Assembly (NCBI GenBank): GCA_009843625.1
Contig: VYDD01000102.1
Location: 1 to 19,390, forward strand
Reading direction: 5' to 3'
From: Gammaproteobacteria bacterium
Lineage (GTDB): Bacteria > Gemmatimonadota > Gemmatimonadetes > Longimicrobiales > Gaopeijiaceae
DNA: 19,390 nt
Shown one piece after another: positions 1 through 7,449 of this stretch. Each line of letters opens with the position of its first letter. Position 1 is the first letter of the stretch. Under the pieces are notes generated by a model. It did not search any database and was not told where the DNA came from. It saw only the letters and a list, made by a program, of their open reading frames with translations. The position numbers and the translations under genes were made by a program.

Positions 1-1
1 C

Positions 2-835
2 GAAGAGCTGAGCATCGTCACGCCCAGGCCACAGACTACCTGGCAACAGGTGGCCGGGATCTACTCGGGCTCGGCGCATCAGATCATCTTCATCGACACC
101 CCGGGCCTGTTTGCCGCGCGCGACCTGTTTCACAGGGGCATGGTGGAAACCGCATACCGGGCGATCGAGGACGCGGATGTCGTGCTGGCGGTGCTGGACG
201 CGGTCGCGTTGTCCAGGCGCGGCCGGTGGGGCGTGCCGCGCGCTCTGCTGGAGCGGGCGCCGGCCCGGCAGATCGCGGCGCTGAACAAGATCGACGCGAT
301 TTCGGGAAAGGCGGTCGAAGCGCTGGTGCTGGAAGCGGAGCGGGAACTTGGTGCCCGGGTCTTCCCGATCTCGGCGCTCGACGGCACCGGCGTAAAGGAG
401 CTGCGCGGGGTCATGCAGGCCGAGCTGCCGCGGTCGCCCTTCCTGTTCCCACCTGATTTCATCGCCTCCGAGCCGGTACGCTTCTTCGTAGCGGAACTGG
501 TTCGCGAGAGTGTGTTCGAGTTGTACCAACAGGAGATACCGTATTCCGTCTCTTGCCGGCTCGAGCAGTTCCGCGAAGACGACGATCCCGTCTATATTCA
601 GGCCATCCTGTACGTGGAGAGGTCGTCTCAGAAGGGGATTCTGATCGGAGACGGCGGGCGCGCGATCCGCAGACTCGGTTCTCGAGCCCGGACCAAAATC
701 GAACGTTTCGTCGACCGGCGGGTGTACCTTGACCTGCGGGTGAAGGTGCTGGCCGGATGGCGGCGCAAGCGTGGACACCTTCGGAGATTGGGCTTTGCCG
801 TTCCCCGCGATCACGAGACGCAGCGGCCTCGCTAG
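2..835 (+). CDS. era: GTPase Era, 5'-truncated by the window edge
   Basis: Era is a GTPase that binds 16S rRNA and helps assemble the 30S subunit. The frame is open from base 2, so only about 277 C-terminal residues are visible. The Walker A (G1) loop and roughly the first 25-30 residues lie outside the window. Visible in order: the G2 region PQTT (visible residues 10-13), G3 DTPG (32-35), G4 NKID (95-98), G5 SAL (124-126), and a C-terminal KH domain with the GILIGDGG loop (about 212-219), ending in the WRRKRGHLRRLGF tail usual for Era. The GTG at position 50 is internal and not the start, because the G2 motif lies upstream of it. One oddity is a Trp straight after PQTT, where Arg is usual. 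The 3' end overlaps the start of the next gene. Identification is firm from motif order. Confidence 0.95.
   Translation, partial: EELSIVTPRPQTTWQQVAGIYSGSAHQIIFIDTPGLFAARDLFHRGMVETAYRAIEDADVVLAVLDAVALSRRGRWGVPRALLERAPARQIAALNKIDAISGKAVEALVLEAERELGARVFPISALDGTGVKELRGVMQAELPRSPFLFPPDFIASEPVRFFVAELVRESVFELYQQEIPYSVSCRLEQFREDDDPVYIQAILYVERSSQKGILIGDGGRAIRRLGSRARTKIERFVDRRVYLDLRVKVLAGWRRKRGHLRRLGFAVPRDHETQRPR
783..797 (+). promoter_or_regulatory. Ribosome binding site favouring TTG 795
   Basis: GGAG at 783-786 is followed by 8 bases and then TTG at 795. The upstream GTG at 771 has no comparable purine stretch. The site lies inside the 3' end of era, so translation of the barrel protein is probably coupled to era. 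Confidence 0.45.
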
Positions 836-1850
836 TCCTCGTTCGTTCGTCCTGTGGCTGCTGCTCGCGGGGTTCTGGCCTGCGCCGGCGACCACACAGG
901 ACGGGGAGTTGGCGGCGGCGGCCGACGCCTCCGCCATCTTCGCGCGCAGAATGCCATCCACGGAGGGGGCCCTCTTTCTGATCCTTCCGGTGGGCGCCCA
1001 GGGCATCGCGATGGGGCGGGCGATGACCGCGCTGCCGTCCCAGGAGAGCGCGTTCTGGAATCCGGCCGGGCTCGCCCACGTCCGCGATCGCCGGTTCTTC
1101 CTGTATCGGGGCGATCAGCTCGCGGGCAGAGCGACCGCCTTCTCCTTTCTCATGGGCCGGGAATCGGTGGGCACGCTGGGAATCTCCTACCAGGAGTTGG
1201 ACGTCGGGGATCAGCAGATGACCGGCATCGGGGGCGAGGTGCTCGGTTCACTGAGCGTACGCGGCTACCAGGCGGTCGTGTCGTTCGCGACCGAGTTGGT
1301 CGACCGGGTGAGCGTGGGGACCAACTTCAAGATGGTGCAGTTCCGCATCGGTTGCCGCGGGCAGTGCCTGGACCAGGGTGTGACCGCGACCACCTACGCG
1401 GTGGACGCCGGCGTCCAGGCGACCTTCTCGGACGCTGTGCCGCTCCGGCTCGGGCTGATGATCGCGCACCTGGGCCCGGACCTTCAGGTCGTCAACGCCG
1501 AACAGGCGGATCCGCTGCCGGCGCGGGTGCGCCTGGCGGCCGCATACGACATTCTGGACCACTTCGACGAGCAGCCGGCGTTCGATCTTCGTTTCACGGC
1601 GGAACTGGAGGAGCGGTGGCGCCATCCGGGGTCGCCCTCGGTGCATGTCGGCACCGAAGTCGCCACCACCGGAAGCGAGACCCTGTCCGTCCGCCTGGGC
1701 TACGCCTGGCGCGACGGAGAGGGCGAGGCGGCACTCGGGCTGGGTCTTCGCGTCGGCCGTTTTGATCTGGGCGTTGCCCGGTCCCTCACCCGGACGTCGC
1801 TCGCGACCGGTTCCGAGCCCGTGCACGTGAGCCTGGGCGTGGTCTTCTGA
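795..1850 (+). CDS. PorV/PorQ-type (UPF0164-like) outer-membrane beta-barrel protein
   Basis: This is a predicted exported beta-barrel of about 351 residues and unknown function. An N-terminal signal peptide is visible: a basic stretch, a hydrophobic core FVLWLLLAGFW, then an APA-type cleavage region near residue 32. The mature part starts with the pattern typical of PorV/UPF0164 proteins, GAQGIAMGRA followed by SAFWNPAGLA (about residues 85-94). The rest alternates polar and hydrophobic residues as in beta-strands and ends in VSLGVVF with a terminal Phe. I chose TTG 795 because GGAG at 783-786 lies 8 bases upstream and it gives a normal signal peptide. The frame is open back to GTG 771, which would add eight residues including two Asp and lacks a clear ribosome site. 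Either start overlaps era. In Bacteroidota, PorV proteins serve type IX secretion, but other UPF0164 proteins act as generic porins or transporters, so the role here is open. Confidence 0.8.
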   Translation: MPFPAITRRSGLASPRSFVLWLLLAGFWPAPATTQDGELAAAADASAIFARRMPSTEGALFLILPVGAQGIAMGRAMTALPSQESAFWNPAGLAHVRDRRFFLYRGDQLAGRATAFSFLMGRESVGTLGISYQELDVGDQQMTGIGGEVLGSLSVRGYQAVVSFATELVDRVSVGTNFKMVQFRIGCRGQCLDQGVTATTYAVDAGVQATFSDAVPLRLGLMIAHLGPDLQVVNAEQADPLPARVRLAAAYDILDHFDEQPAFDLRFTAELEERWRHPGSPSVHVGTEVATTGSETLSVRLGYAWRDGEGEAALGLGLRVGRFDLGVARSLTRTSLATGSEPVHVSLGVVF

Positions 1851-2863
1851 TGACCCCCACGGGGCCGGCGGAGGTCATCCGGTCCGCGCGCCGCCGGGTT
1901 GCGTGGCCGGCGCTCGTGTTTCTGGTGGTCGCTCCCACGGGCCTTGCGGGTCAGAGTCCCATCGAGGTGCAGCCGTCTTCCCGGGTCTGGGACGCGGCGC
2001 TGGCAGGCTCGCTACCCGGCTGGCCTCCCGGCGGAGCCCAGGGTGCGGCAACACCTGTTCTTCCCTGGACGGCCAGCCGCGTCCGCGCCGGCGTCGACCC
2101 CGGAGCATCCCGTCTGCGCGGGCAGGACGCCGTCCTGACGGGACAAGTCGTCCCGGAGACGATCTCCCCGACCCGAGCCCTCCTCTATTCGGGTGTGCTT
2201 CCGGGATGGGGACAGCGGCGCCTGGACAGGGGCCGCTGGTGGGGGTTTCTGGCCGTGGAAGTCGTCGGATGGGGCCTGCTGTTCGACAGGCAGCGAACGG
2301 GGCACGACTTCCGCACCCGCTACCGCGACCTCGCGTGGTTCGTCGCGCGGCGCGGAACGCTGGGGGAACGCATGGACGGAGACTTCGAGTACTACGAGGC
2401 GCTCGGCAAGTACCGCGCTTCGGGAGCCTTCGACGCGGACCCCTACATGGGCGGCATTCAACCCGAGACCGATACCACCACCTTCAACGGCGCCATCTGG
2501 TCGCTGGCCAACGAGATCTTTCTGGTGCCCGGAGAGCAGGGGCCGTTCGGCCCGGGTTCGCCGGAGTACGAACACGCCATGGAATACTACGCCAGCCGGA
2601 GCATCGGCCCGGAGTTCCACTGGGACTGGAACGGTGACGAGGTCAGTCGCGCGGAATACGACAGATTGATCCAGAGAAGCGACGCTGCGCTGCGCCAGGT
2701 CACGACCGTCGTCGGCGTCATCCTGGCGAATCACCTGGCCGCCGCCTTCGACGCCTTCATCACGGCTCGGCTGCGCACCGTGGACTCCACGGCCGAGTTC
2801 CGCCTGGTCGTGGTACCGGAGGCGCACGGTCGGTGGTGGGTGGGCGGACAACTGCTTCCCTGA
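1850..2863 (+). CDS. Exported/membrane protein, DUF5683-like
   Basis: I do not recognise a specific function. The 337-residue product has an N-terminal signal or anchor (basic residues 11-17, hydrophobic 18-33, then AGQS). A low-complexity Pro/Gly linker leads to the segment SPTRALLYSGVLPGWGQ (106-122), resembling the LPGxGQ signature of DUF5683-type small membrane domains. A short hydrophobic segment WWGFLAVEVVGWGLLF (130-145) follows, then a long hydrophilic region rich in Tyr, Trp and Asp, and a hydrophobic C-terminal segment (about 283-305). The ATG overlaps the stop of the PorV-like gene by one base (TGATG), so the two are likely translationally coupled and may work together at the envelope. 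The DUF5683 assignment rests on one motif and is tentative; a Gemmatimonadota-specific family is equally possible. Confidence 0.65.
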   Translation: MTPTGPAEVIRSARRRVAWPALVFLVVAPTGLAGQSPIEVQPSSRVWDAALAGSLPGWPPGGAQGAATPVLPWTASRVRAGVDPGASRLRGQDAVLTGQVVPETISPTRALLYSGVLPGWGQRRLDRGRWWGFLAVEVVGWGLLFDRQRTGHDFRTRYRDLAWFVARRGTLGERMDGDFEYYEALGKYRASGAFDADPYMGGIQPETDTTTFNGAIWSLANEIFLVPGEQGPFGPGSPEYEHAMEYYASRSIGPEFHWDWNGDEVSRAEYDRLIQRSDAALRQVTTVVGVILANHLAAAFDAFITARLRTVDSTAEFRLVVVPEAHGRWWVGGQLLP

Positions 2864-2904
2864 TGCATCCGAAGCGTGCGGTGCCGCCCATTCGGCGGAT
2901 GCAT
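2863..2904. repeat. Inverted repeat just after the DUF5683-like gene
   Basis: The 9-base arms ATGCATCCG (2863-2871) and CGGATGCAT (2896-2904) are perfect reverse complements separated by 24 bases, starting on the last base of the upstream stop codon. A second pairing, CCGCC (2884-2888) with GGCGG (2894-2898), competes with the outer stem. No T-run follows, so a classical intrinsic terminator is not supported. It could be an operator or an RNA structure protecting or ending the upstream transcript. Confidence 0.4.
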
Positions 2905-2958
2905 GGCGCGCCTGCCGAGCTGAGCCTAGTCTGTTGCGAGATGTCGCCGCTTGAGCCC

Positions 2959-2975
2959 GGAGGTGGCCTCCCTTG
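2959..2975 (+). promoter_or_regulatory. Ribosome binding site deciding the TTG start at 2973
   Basis: GGAGG at 2959-2963, within GGAGGTGG (2959-2966), lies 9 bases before TTG 2973. This is the strongest start signal in the region and the reason for choosing a TTG start for the zinc-ribbon gene. Confidence 0.6.
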
Positions 2976-3437
2976 ACATCCCATGCCGTATTCACCGTCC
3001 AATGCCCCGCCTGTTCGGCACGGTATCCGGTCGATCCGGGCAAGGTGCCCGCGGGAGGTGTCCGGGCCCGCTGTGGCGAGTGCGCGAACATCTTCCCGGT
3101 GGACCTGCCCGGTGCGCGCACGCGCGGGAGGACGGCGCCCGCCGTGCCTTCGGGCAGGTCGCGGGACAACGAGGCGCCGAGACCCTTCGCCGTAACCGAT
3201 GCCGCAGACCGCGCCGCGCGCCTTGCACGGGTGCTCGTCTCCGACATGATCCGGTACCATCGGGACCGGTACGATCGCGCGCTCGAGCGAGGGACGCTCC
3301 GGGAGGACTTCGCCGAAGAGGTTCGACGTTCGTGGTCGGAATACGTCCGGCGGGTGGGAGAGGACCTCGCCCACGACAGTCGTTATTTTCAGGACGAACT
3401 CAACTCGACTCTGGCCCGCGGAGAGGAGCTCTTCTGA
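2973..3437 (+). CDS. Small MJ0042-type zinc-ribbon protein
   Basis: This 154-residue protein has an N-terminal zinc ribbon with cysteines C11, C14, C34 and C37 (CPAC and CGEC). The spacing and flanking residues, SARYPVDPGKVPAGG and then ECANIFPV, fit the MJ0042-family ribbon found at the front of many bacterial regulatory or envelope-linked proteins. A Pro/Gly/Arg linker (about 46-70) leads to a charged, probably alpha-helical C-terminal half (77-154) rich in Arg, Asp and Tyr, with no membrane segment. The frame starts at TTG with a strong ribosome site. It lies between an inverted repeat and prfB, with 44 bases to the prfB start. The C-terminal region matches nothing I can name. A role in binding nucleic acid or a protein partner is a guess. 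Confidence 0.75.
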   Translation: MTSHAVFTVQCPACSARYPVDPGKVPAGGVRARCGECANIFPVDLPGARTRGRTAPAVPSGRSRDNEAPRPFAVTDAADRAARLARVLVSDMIRYHRDRYDRALERGTLREDFAEEVRRSWSEYVRRVGEDLAHDSRYFQDELNSTLARGEELF

Positions 3438-3453
3438 GAGCGGGGACGCTCTC
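3436..3453. other. Short perfect hairpin between the zinc-ribbon gene and prfB
   Basis: GAGAGCG (3436-3442) and CGCTCTC (3447-3453) form a 7-bp perfect stem with a 4-base loop, GGGA, starting inside the stop codon of the zinc-ribbon gene. No T-run follows, so an intrinsic terminator is unproven. It could be a leader structure for prfB, whose ATG is 28 bases downstream. Confidence 0.35.
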
Positions 3454-3481
3454 CGAGCCGGGCAGTTCAACGATCGGATCC

Positions 3482-4592
3482 ATGCACAACGAAGCCATCG
3501 AACGCTTGCGTGACCTCGAAGCCAGGATCTCCGAACTTCGGAGGTATCTTTGACATCGACGCACGCGAACGGAAACTGGATGAACTGGAGCAGGCGCGTT
3601 CCAGCGAGAGGTTCTGGGCCAATCCGGAGGAGGCGCGGAGGCTCATCGCCGATGCCAATCGGCTGAAGAACTGGGTGGCGCCGTGGCGTGAGCTTGCAGC
3701 CACCGCGGAAGAGTTGAGCGAGTGGGTGGAGGTCCTGGCCGCGGAGGAGGACGAGGAGATCGAGGCCGAGTGGGCGTCCAACGTCGAGTCGCTGGCCGGG
3801 GACGTGAGCGGCCTCGAACTCCGGACCATGCTTCAGGGGGAGGACGATCACCGCGGGGCGCTTCTCACAGTCCATCCCGGCGCGGGCGGCCTGGAGTCGC
3901 AGGACTGGGCCGAAATGCTCCTGCGCATGTACACCCGTTGGGCGGAGCGGCGCGGATGCAGCCTCAAGGTGCTCGACCTCCAGCCCGCCGAGGAGGCCGG
4001 CATCAAGAGCGCCGCGCTCGAAATCGAAGGCGACCATGCCTACGGGTATCTGAAGGCGGAGAACGGAGTACACCGGCTGGTGCGCATCTCGCCCTTCGAT
4101 TCCCAGTCGCGGCGACACACTTCGTTCGCCAGCGTCTTCGTGTATCCGGTGGTCGACGATGAGATCGAAGTCGACATCGACGAAGCCGACCTGCGCGTGG
4201 ACACCTTCCGTGCATCCGGGGCAGGGGGCCAGCACGTGAACAAGACGGATTCCGCCATCCGCATCACGCACCTGCCTACCGGCATCGTGGTGTCGTGCCA
4301 GCAGGAGCGCTCGCAGCACAAGAACCGGGCGACGGCAATGAAGATGTTGCGGGCCGCGCTACACCGGAGGGCGATCGAGGAGCGCGAGCGGGAACGCGAG
4401 GCGCTGGAAGCCACGAAGTCCGACAACGCCTGGGCCAACCAGATCCGCTCGTACGTGTTCCAACCCTATACGATGGTCAACGACCACCGGACGAGCGTAA
4501 AGGTCGGGGACGTCCACAAGGTGATGGACGGAAGGATCGATCCCTTCATCGAAGCCTACCTGAAACAGTTCGGAGCGGCCGGGGTCGGATAA
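3482..4592 (+). CDS. prfB: Peptide chain release factor 2, expressed by programmed +1 frameshift
   Basis: RF2 terminates translation at UGA and UAA. The first 23 codons (ATG 3482 to CTT 3548-3550) end in an in-frame TGA at 3551-3553. A +1 shift at CTT TGA C continues in the frame starting GAC 3552 and running to the stop at 4590-4592. The joined product is 369 residues, close to the usual length of about 365. Key sites are in place: the SPF stop-codon recognition tripeptide at residues 203-205 and the GGQ peptidyl-hydrolysis motif at 248-250, each two residues before the E. coli positions. SPF marks it as RF2 rather than RF1. A caller ignoring recoding would start at GTG 3510 and give a false N-terminus. 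The gene lies 24 bases before lysS, the same prfB-lysS order as in E. coli. The upstream ribosome site is weak. Confidence 0.93.
3540..3554 (+). promoter_or_regulatory. prfB programmed +1 frameshift site (autoregulatory)
   Basis: The sequence is GGAGGTATCTTTGAC. An internal Shine-Dalgarno-like GGAGG (3540-3544) is followed by TAT, the slippery CTT (3548-3550), TGA (3551-3553) and C (3554). The E. coli site has the same elements with the same three-base spacing between the purine stretch and CTT. In known systems low RF2 slows termination at this poor-context UGA and favours slipping, so RF2 controls its own synthesis. The mechanism here is inferred from identity of the elements. Confidence 0.92.
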
Positions 4593-4616
4593 CCGGTCTT
4601 TCCACCCGGACCCGCA

Positions 4617-6185
4617 ATGACGCAATCCACCAGAGCCAGGCCCGACCGCGCGCACTCCCCGGTCAGCGACCTCGAGCGGAGCATGCGCTCCCGCAGGGAA
4701 AAGCTGGAGCGCCTGCGAGAACGCGGGATCGAGGCGTTCGACTACGGCTACGCACGTACCCACATGGCTCGGGACGCCGCAGCGGCCTTCGAGGCCGCGG
4801 AAGCGGCGGGAACGCTGTCGGAGCGGGGGCAGGGGGCGGATGTGCGCGTCGGCGGCCGCATGATCGCCTTTCGGAGTCACGGGAAGAGCGCGTTCGCCGA
4901 TCTGGAAGACGGATCGGGACGCATTCAGGTGTACTTCCGCAAGAACCAGGTGGGAGAGCAGGCGTTCGAGGATCTCGATCTCCTCGATCTGGGCGACTGG
5001 ATCGGCGCGCGCGGCCGGCTCTTCCGGACGCGCATGGGCGAAGTGACGGTGCAGGTTGCCGACTGGACGCTGCTGACCAAGGCCCTGAGGCCGCTGCCAC
5101 TGGGGAAGACCGAGGTGGACGCCGCGACCGGGGAGCGGGTTACCCACAGCGGCTTCGCCGATACGGAAGCCCGCTACCGCCAGCGCTACGCCGACCTGGC
5201 GGTCAACCCCGAGGTTCGCGAGGTCTTCCGCGCGCGGTCTCGGGTCGTGGCCACGGCGCGCAGCGTCCTGGACGCCCACGGCTTCCTGGAGGTGGAGACG
5301 CCGGTGCTCCAGCCCCTCTACGGCGGGGCCACGGCCCGTCCTTTCGTGACCCACCACCACGCGCTCGACAGCCGCCTCTACCTGCGCATCGCCGACGAGC
5401 TCTACCTGAAGCGGCTGATCGTGGGGGGCTTCGACCGTGTGTACGAGGTCTCCAAGGACTTTCGCAATGAGGGCCTGAGCCGGTTTCACAATCCCGAGTT
5501 CACCATGCTCGAGTTCTACCAGGCCTTCGCGGACTATCACGACATGATGGATCTGGTGGAGGAGCTCGTTTCGAAGATCGCGGCGTCAGTCGCGGGGGCG
5601 CGCACCGTCACCTACCAGGGGGAACGCATCTCGCTGGCCCCGCCCTTCAAGCGCATCCGGCTCGTCGAAGCCCTGGGCGAGGCATTGGGCGACGACCCCC
5701 TGGAACTGGAGGACGACGAACTGCGGGCCCGCGCGAAGGCGCTTCGCCTGCCGGACGTCGAGAGGGCGGGGCGGGGCAAGCTGATCGACAAGCTCTTCGA
5801 CGTGCTGGTGCAGAAGGACCTGCGTTCGCCGACCTTCGTCCTGGATCATCCGCGGGAACTCTCCCCGCTGGCCAAGGCCAAGCGCGGTGACGCACGTCTC
5901 ACGGAGCGCTTCGAGCTGTTCGTGCTGGGCACCGAGATCGCCAACGCGTTCTCGGAACTCAACGATCCCCTCGACCAGCGGGCGCGCTTCGAGGACCAGG
6001 CCCGCCTGGCGGCTGGTGGAGACGAAGAAGCCCACCGGGTCGACGAGGACTACATCCGCGCGCTCGAATACGGGATGCCGCCCACCGGCGGCGTCGGCGT
6101 CGGCATCGACCGCCTCACGATGCTGCTGACCGACCAGCCGTCCATTCGGGACGTGATTCTCTTCCCCATCCTGAGGCCCGAATGA
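4617..6185 (+). CDS. lysS: Lysyl-tRNA synthetase, class II
   Basis: This enzyme charges tRNA-Lys with lysine using ATP. The 522-residue product shows the class II layout. An N-terminal extension and helical region precede an OB-fold anticodon-binding domain (about 75-180, including RVGGRMIAFRSHGK and FADLEDGSGRIQVYF). The catalytic core follows, with motif 2 VYEVSKDFRNEG (275-286) continuing into FHNPEFTMLEFYQ, and motif 3 GVGVGIDRL (492-500). Length is slightly above the usual 490-505 because of an N-terminal extension of about 20 residues rich in Arg and Ser. The ATG at 4617 was kept, with no strong ribosome site; a later ATG at 4683 (codon 23) would remove the extension. It follows prfB closely and precedes the Lol permease by 16 bases, so it is probably in the same transcription unit. 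Confidence 0.95.
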   Translation: MTQSTRARPDRAHSPVSDLERSMRSRREKLERLRERGIEAFDYGYARTHMARDAAAAFEAAEAAGTLSERGQGADVRVGGRMIAFRSHGKSAFADLEDGSGRIQVYFRKNQVGEQAFEDLDLLDLGDWIGARGRLFRTRMGEVTVQVADWTLLTKALRPLPLGKTEVDAATGERVTHSGFADTEARYRQRYADLAVNPEVREVFRARSRVVATARSVLDAHGFLEVETPVLQPLYGGATARPFVTHHHALDSRLYLRIADELYLKRLIVGGFDRVYEVSKDFRNEGLSRFHNPEFTMLEFYQAFADYHDMMDLVEELVSKIAASVAGARTVTYQGERISLAPPFKRIRLVEALGEALGDDPLELEDDELRARAKALRLPDVERAGRGKLIDKLFDVLVQKDLRSPTFVLDHPRELSPLAKAKRGDARLTERFELFVLGTEIANAFSELNDPLDQRARFEDQARLAAGGDEEAHRVDEDYIRALEYGMPPTGGVGVGIDRLTMLLTDQPSIRDVILFPILRPE

Positions 6186-6204
6186 GGGGAGGAGAAGAGG
6201 GTTG
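6186..6204 (+). promoter_or_regulatory. Ribosome binding site deciding the TTG start at 6202
   Basis: GGGGAGGAG (6186-6194) lies 7 bases before TTG 6202, directly after the lysS stop. It supports a TTG start for the Lol permease, whose first residues RRLDWYIARRYL match the usual LolC/E N-terminus. Confidence 0.6.
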
Positions 6205-7449
6205 AGGCGTCTGGACTGGTACATCGCGCGGCGATACCTGGCGGCGCGCAAGCGGGGACGCTTCCTGTCGCTCATCACCTGGATCGCGCTCGGCGGCGTG
6301 ACCCTCGGGGTCATGGCGCTGGTGATCGTGATCTCGGTCATGAACGGGATGCAGGAGGAGCTGCGGGCGAAGATCCTCGGGTCCAACCCCCATGTGCTCG
6401 TGCTGCAGACGGGCACCTCGCTGCGCATGGACGGCTGGGAGCAGGTGCTCGAGCGTGTCCGCACCGTCGATGCCGTCGTGGGAGCCGCTCCCTTCGTGGT
6501 CACCAGCGTCGGCATCCAGCGCGCCGGATACGCACAGACGGCCGACCTCTACGGGGTCCTGCCGCAACCGGAAGGCGTGCCCGTCACCGATTTCGAGCGC
6601 GATCTGCAGGACGGCGTCTATTCTCTCGGTCCCACCGGGTCGGGCTATCCTCCGGTGCTGGTGGGGAGTCTGCTGGCGCAGCGCATGCAGCTCTTCAAGG
6701 GCGACACGCTGGTGCTGGTGTCGCGCGAGAACGTCACCGAGAGTCCCATGGGCGGTCTGTACCCGACGGTTCGCCAGTTCGAGATGGCGGGGTCGTTCAC
6801 GACCGGCATGTACGAGTACGACCTGCGCAACATCTACACGACGCTCGCGGCGGCCCAGGACCTGCTCGGCATCGCGGGGGAGAACCAGGTCGGCGGGATC
6901 GCCGTGCGTGTGGAGGATCTGTGGGAAGCCGATGCGGCGGGCCGGGAGATCCGCGCGGCAGTCGGGCCGGGCCATTTCATCGAGAGCTGGATGACGACCA
7001 ACCGGTCGTTCTTCTCGGCCCTCAAGCTCGAGGAACTGGCGATGGGAGTCATCCTCGGCCTGATCATCGTGGTGGCTGCCTTCAACGTCGTGAGCACGCT
7101 GGTCATGGTCGTGGTGGACCGGACCCGGGAGATCGGGATCCTCAAGTCCATGGGCATGACCGACCGCGCGATTCTGCGCGTCTTCCGCCTGCAGGGGCTC
7201 TGGATCGGCATGATCGGGACTTCCCTGCGAGTGGCACTGGGCCTGGTGATGGCCTGGGCGCTCGACCGCTACCAGTTCATCTCGATTCCGGCCGATCTCT
7301 ACTACCTGGATCATCTGCCCGTGGCAGTGGACCTGCTGGACGTCGCGACCATCATCGTGGTGAGCATGGGCATCACGTTCCTGGCCACCCTCTATCCGGC
7401 GTCCCGCGCGGCCGGTCTCCGGCCCGTGGAGGCGATTCGCCATGAGTGA
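6202..7449 (+). CDS. LolC/LolE-type lipoprotein-releasing ABC permease
   Basis: This is the inner-membrane permease of the system that extracts outer-membrane lipoproteins and hands them to a periplasmic carrier. The 415-residue protein has the MacB/FtsX-type fold. TM1 is at about 24-48 (LITWIALGGVTLGVMALVIVISVMNG). A large periplasmic domain spans about 50-275. Three C-terminal TM segments follow at about 280-302, 334-354 and 384-402. A cytoplasmic coupling region, REIGILKSMGMTDRAI, lies after TM2, and the end YPASRAAGLRPVEAIRHE is typical. Only one permease gene precedes lolD, so it probably forms a homodimer (LolF-like) or pairs with a distant gene. TM3 carries an unusual Arg (about 343). 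The 3' end overlaps lolD by 8 bases, so the two are coupled. A MacB-like exporter is the main alternative. Confidence 0.88.
   Translation: MRRLDWYIARRYLAARKRGRFLSLITWIALGGVTLGVMALVIVISVMNGMQEELRAKILGSNPHVLVLQTGTSLRMDGWEQVLERVRTVDAVVGAAPFVVTSVGIQRAGYAQTADLYGVLPQPEGVPVTDFERDLQDGVYSLGPTGSGYPPVLVGSLLAQRMQLFKGDTLVLVSRENVTESPMGGLYPTVRQFEMAGSFTTGMYEYDLRNIYTTLAAAQDLLGIAGENQVGGIAVRVEDLWEADAAGREIRAAVGPGHFIESWMTTNRSFFSALKLEELAMGVILGLIIVVAAFNVVSTLVMVVVDRTREIGILKSMGMTDRAILRVFRLQGLWIGMIGTSLRVALGLVMAWALDRYQFISIPADLYYLDHLPVAVDLLDVATIIVVSMGITFLATLYPASRAAGLRPVEAIRHE

Noticed and set aside
2973..2996. Perfect TTGACA hexamer resembling a -35 promoter element
   Set aside because: It is the start codon region of the zinc-ribbon gene, and no matching -10 lies 15-19 bases downstream.
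3510..3551. GTG 3510 as an ordinary prfB start without frameshifting
   Set aside because: The N-terminus it gives (MTSKPGSPNFGG) is unlike RF2, while the upstream ATG frame plus the CTT TGA C site gives a normal RF2 N-terminus.
2760..4319. Long minus-strand frame across the zinc-ribbon gene and prfB
   Set aside because: It spans the gap and two genes with known motifs on the plus strand and has no motif of its own.
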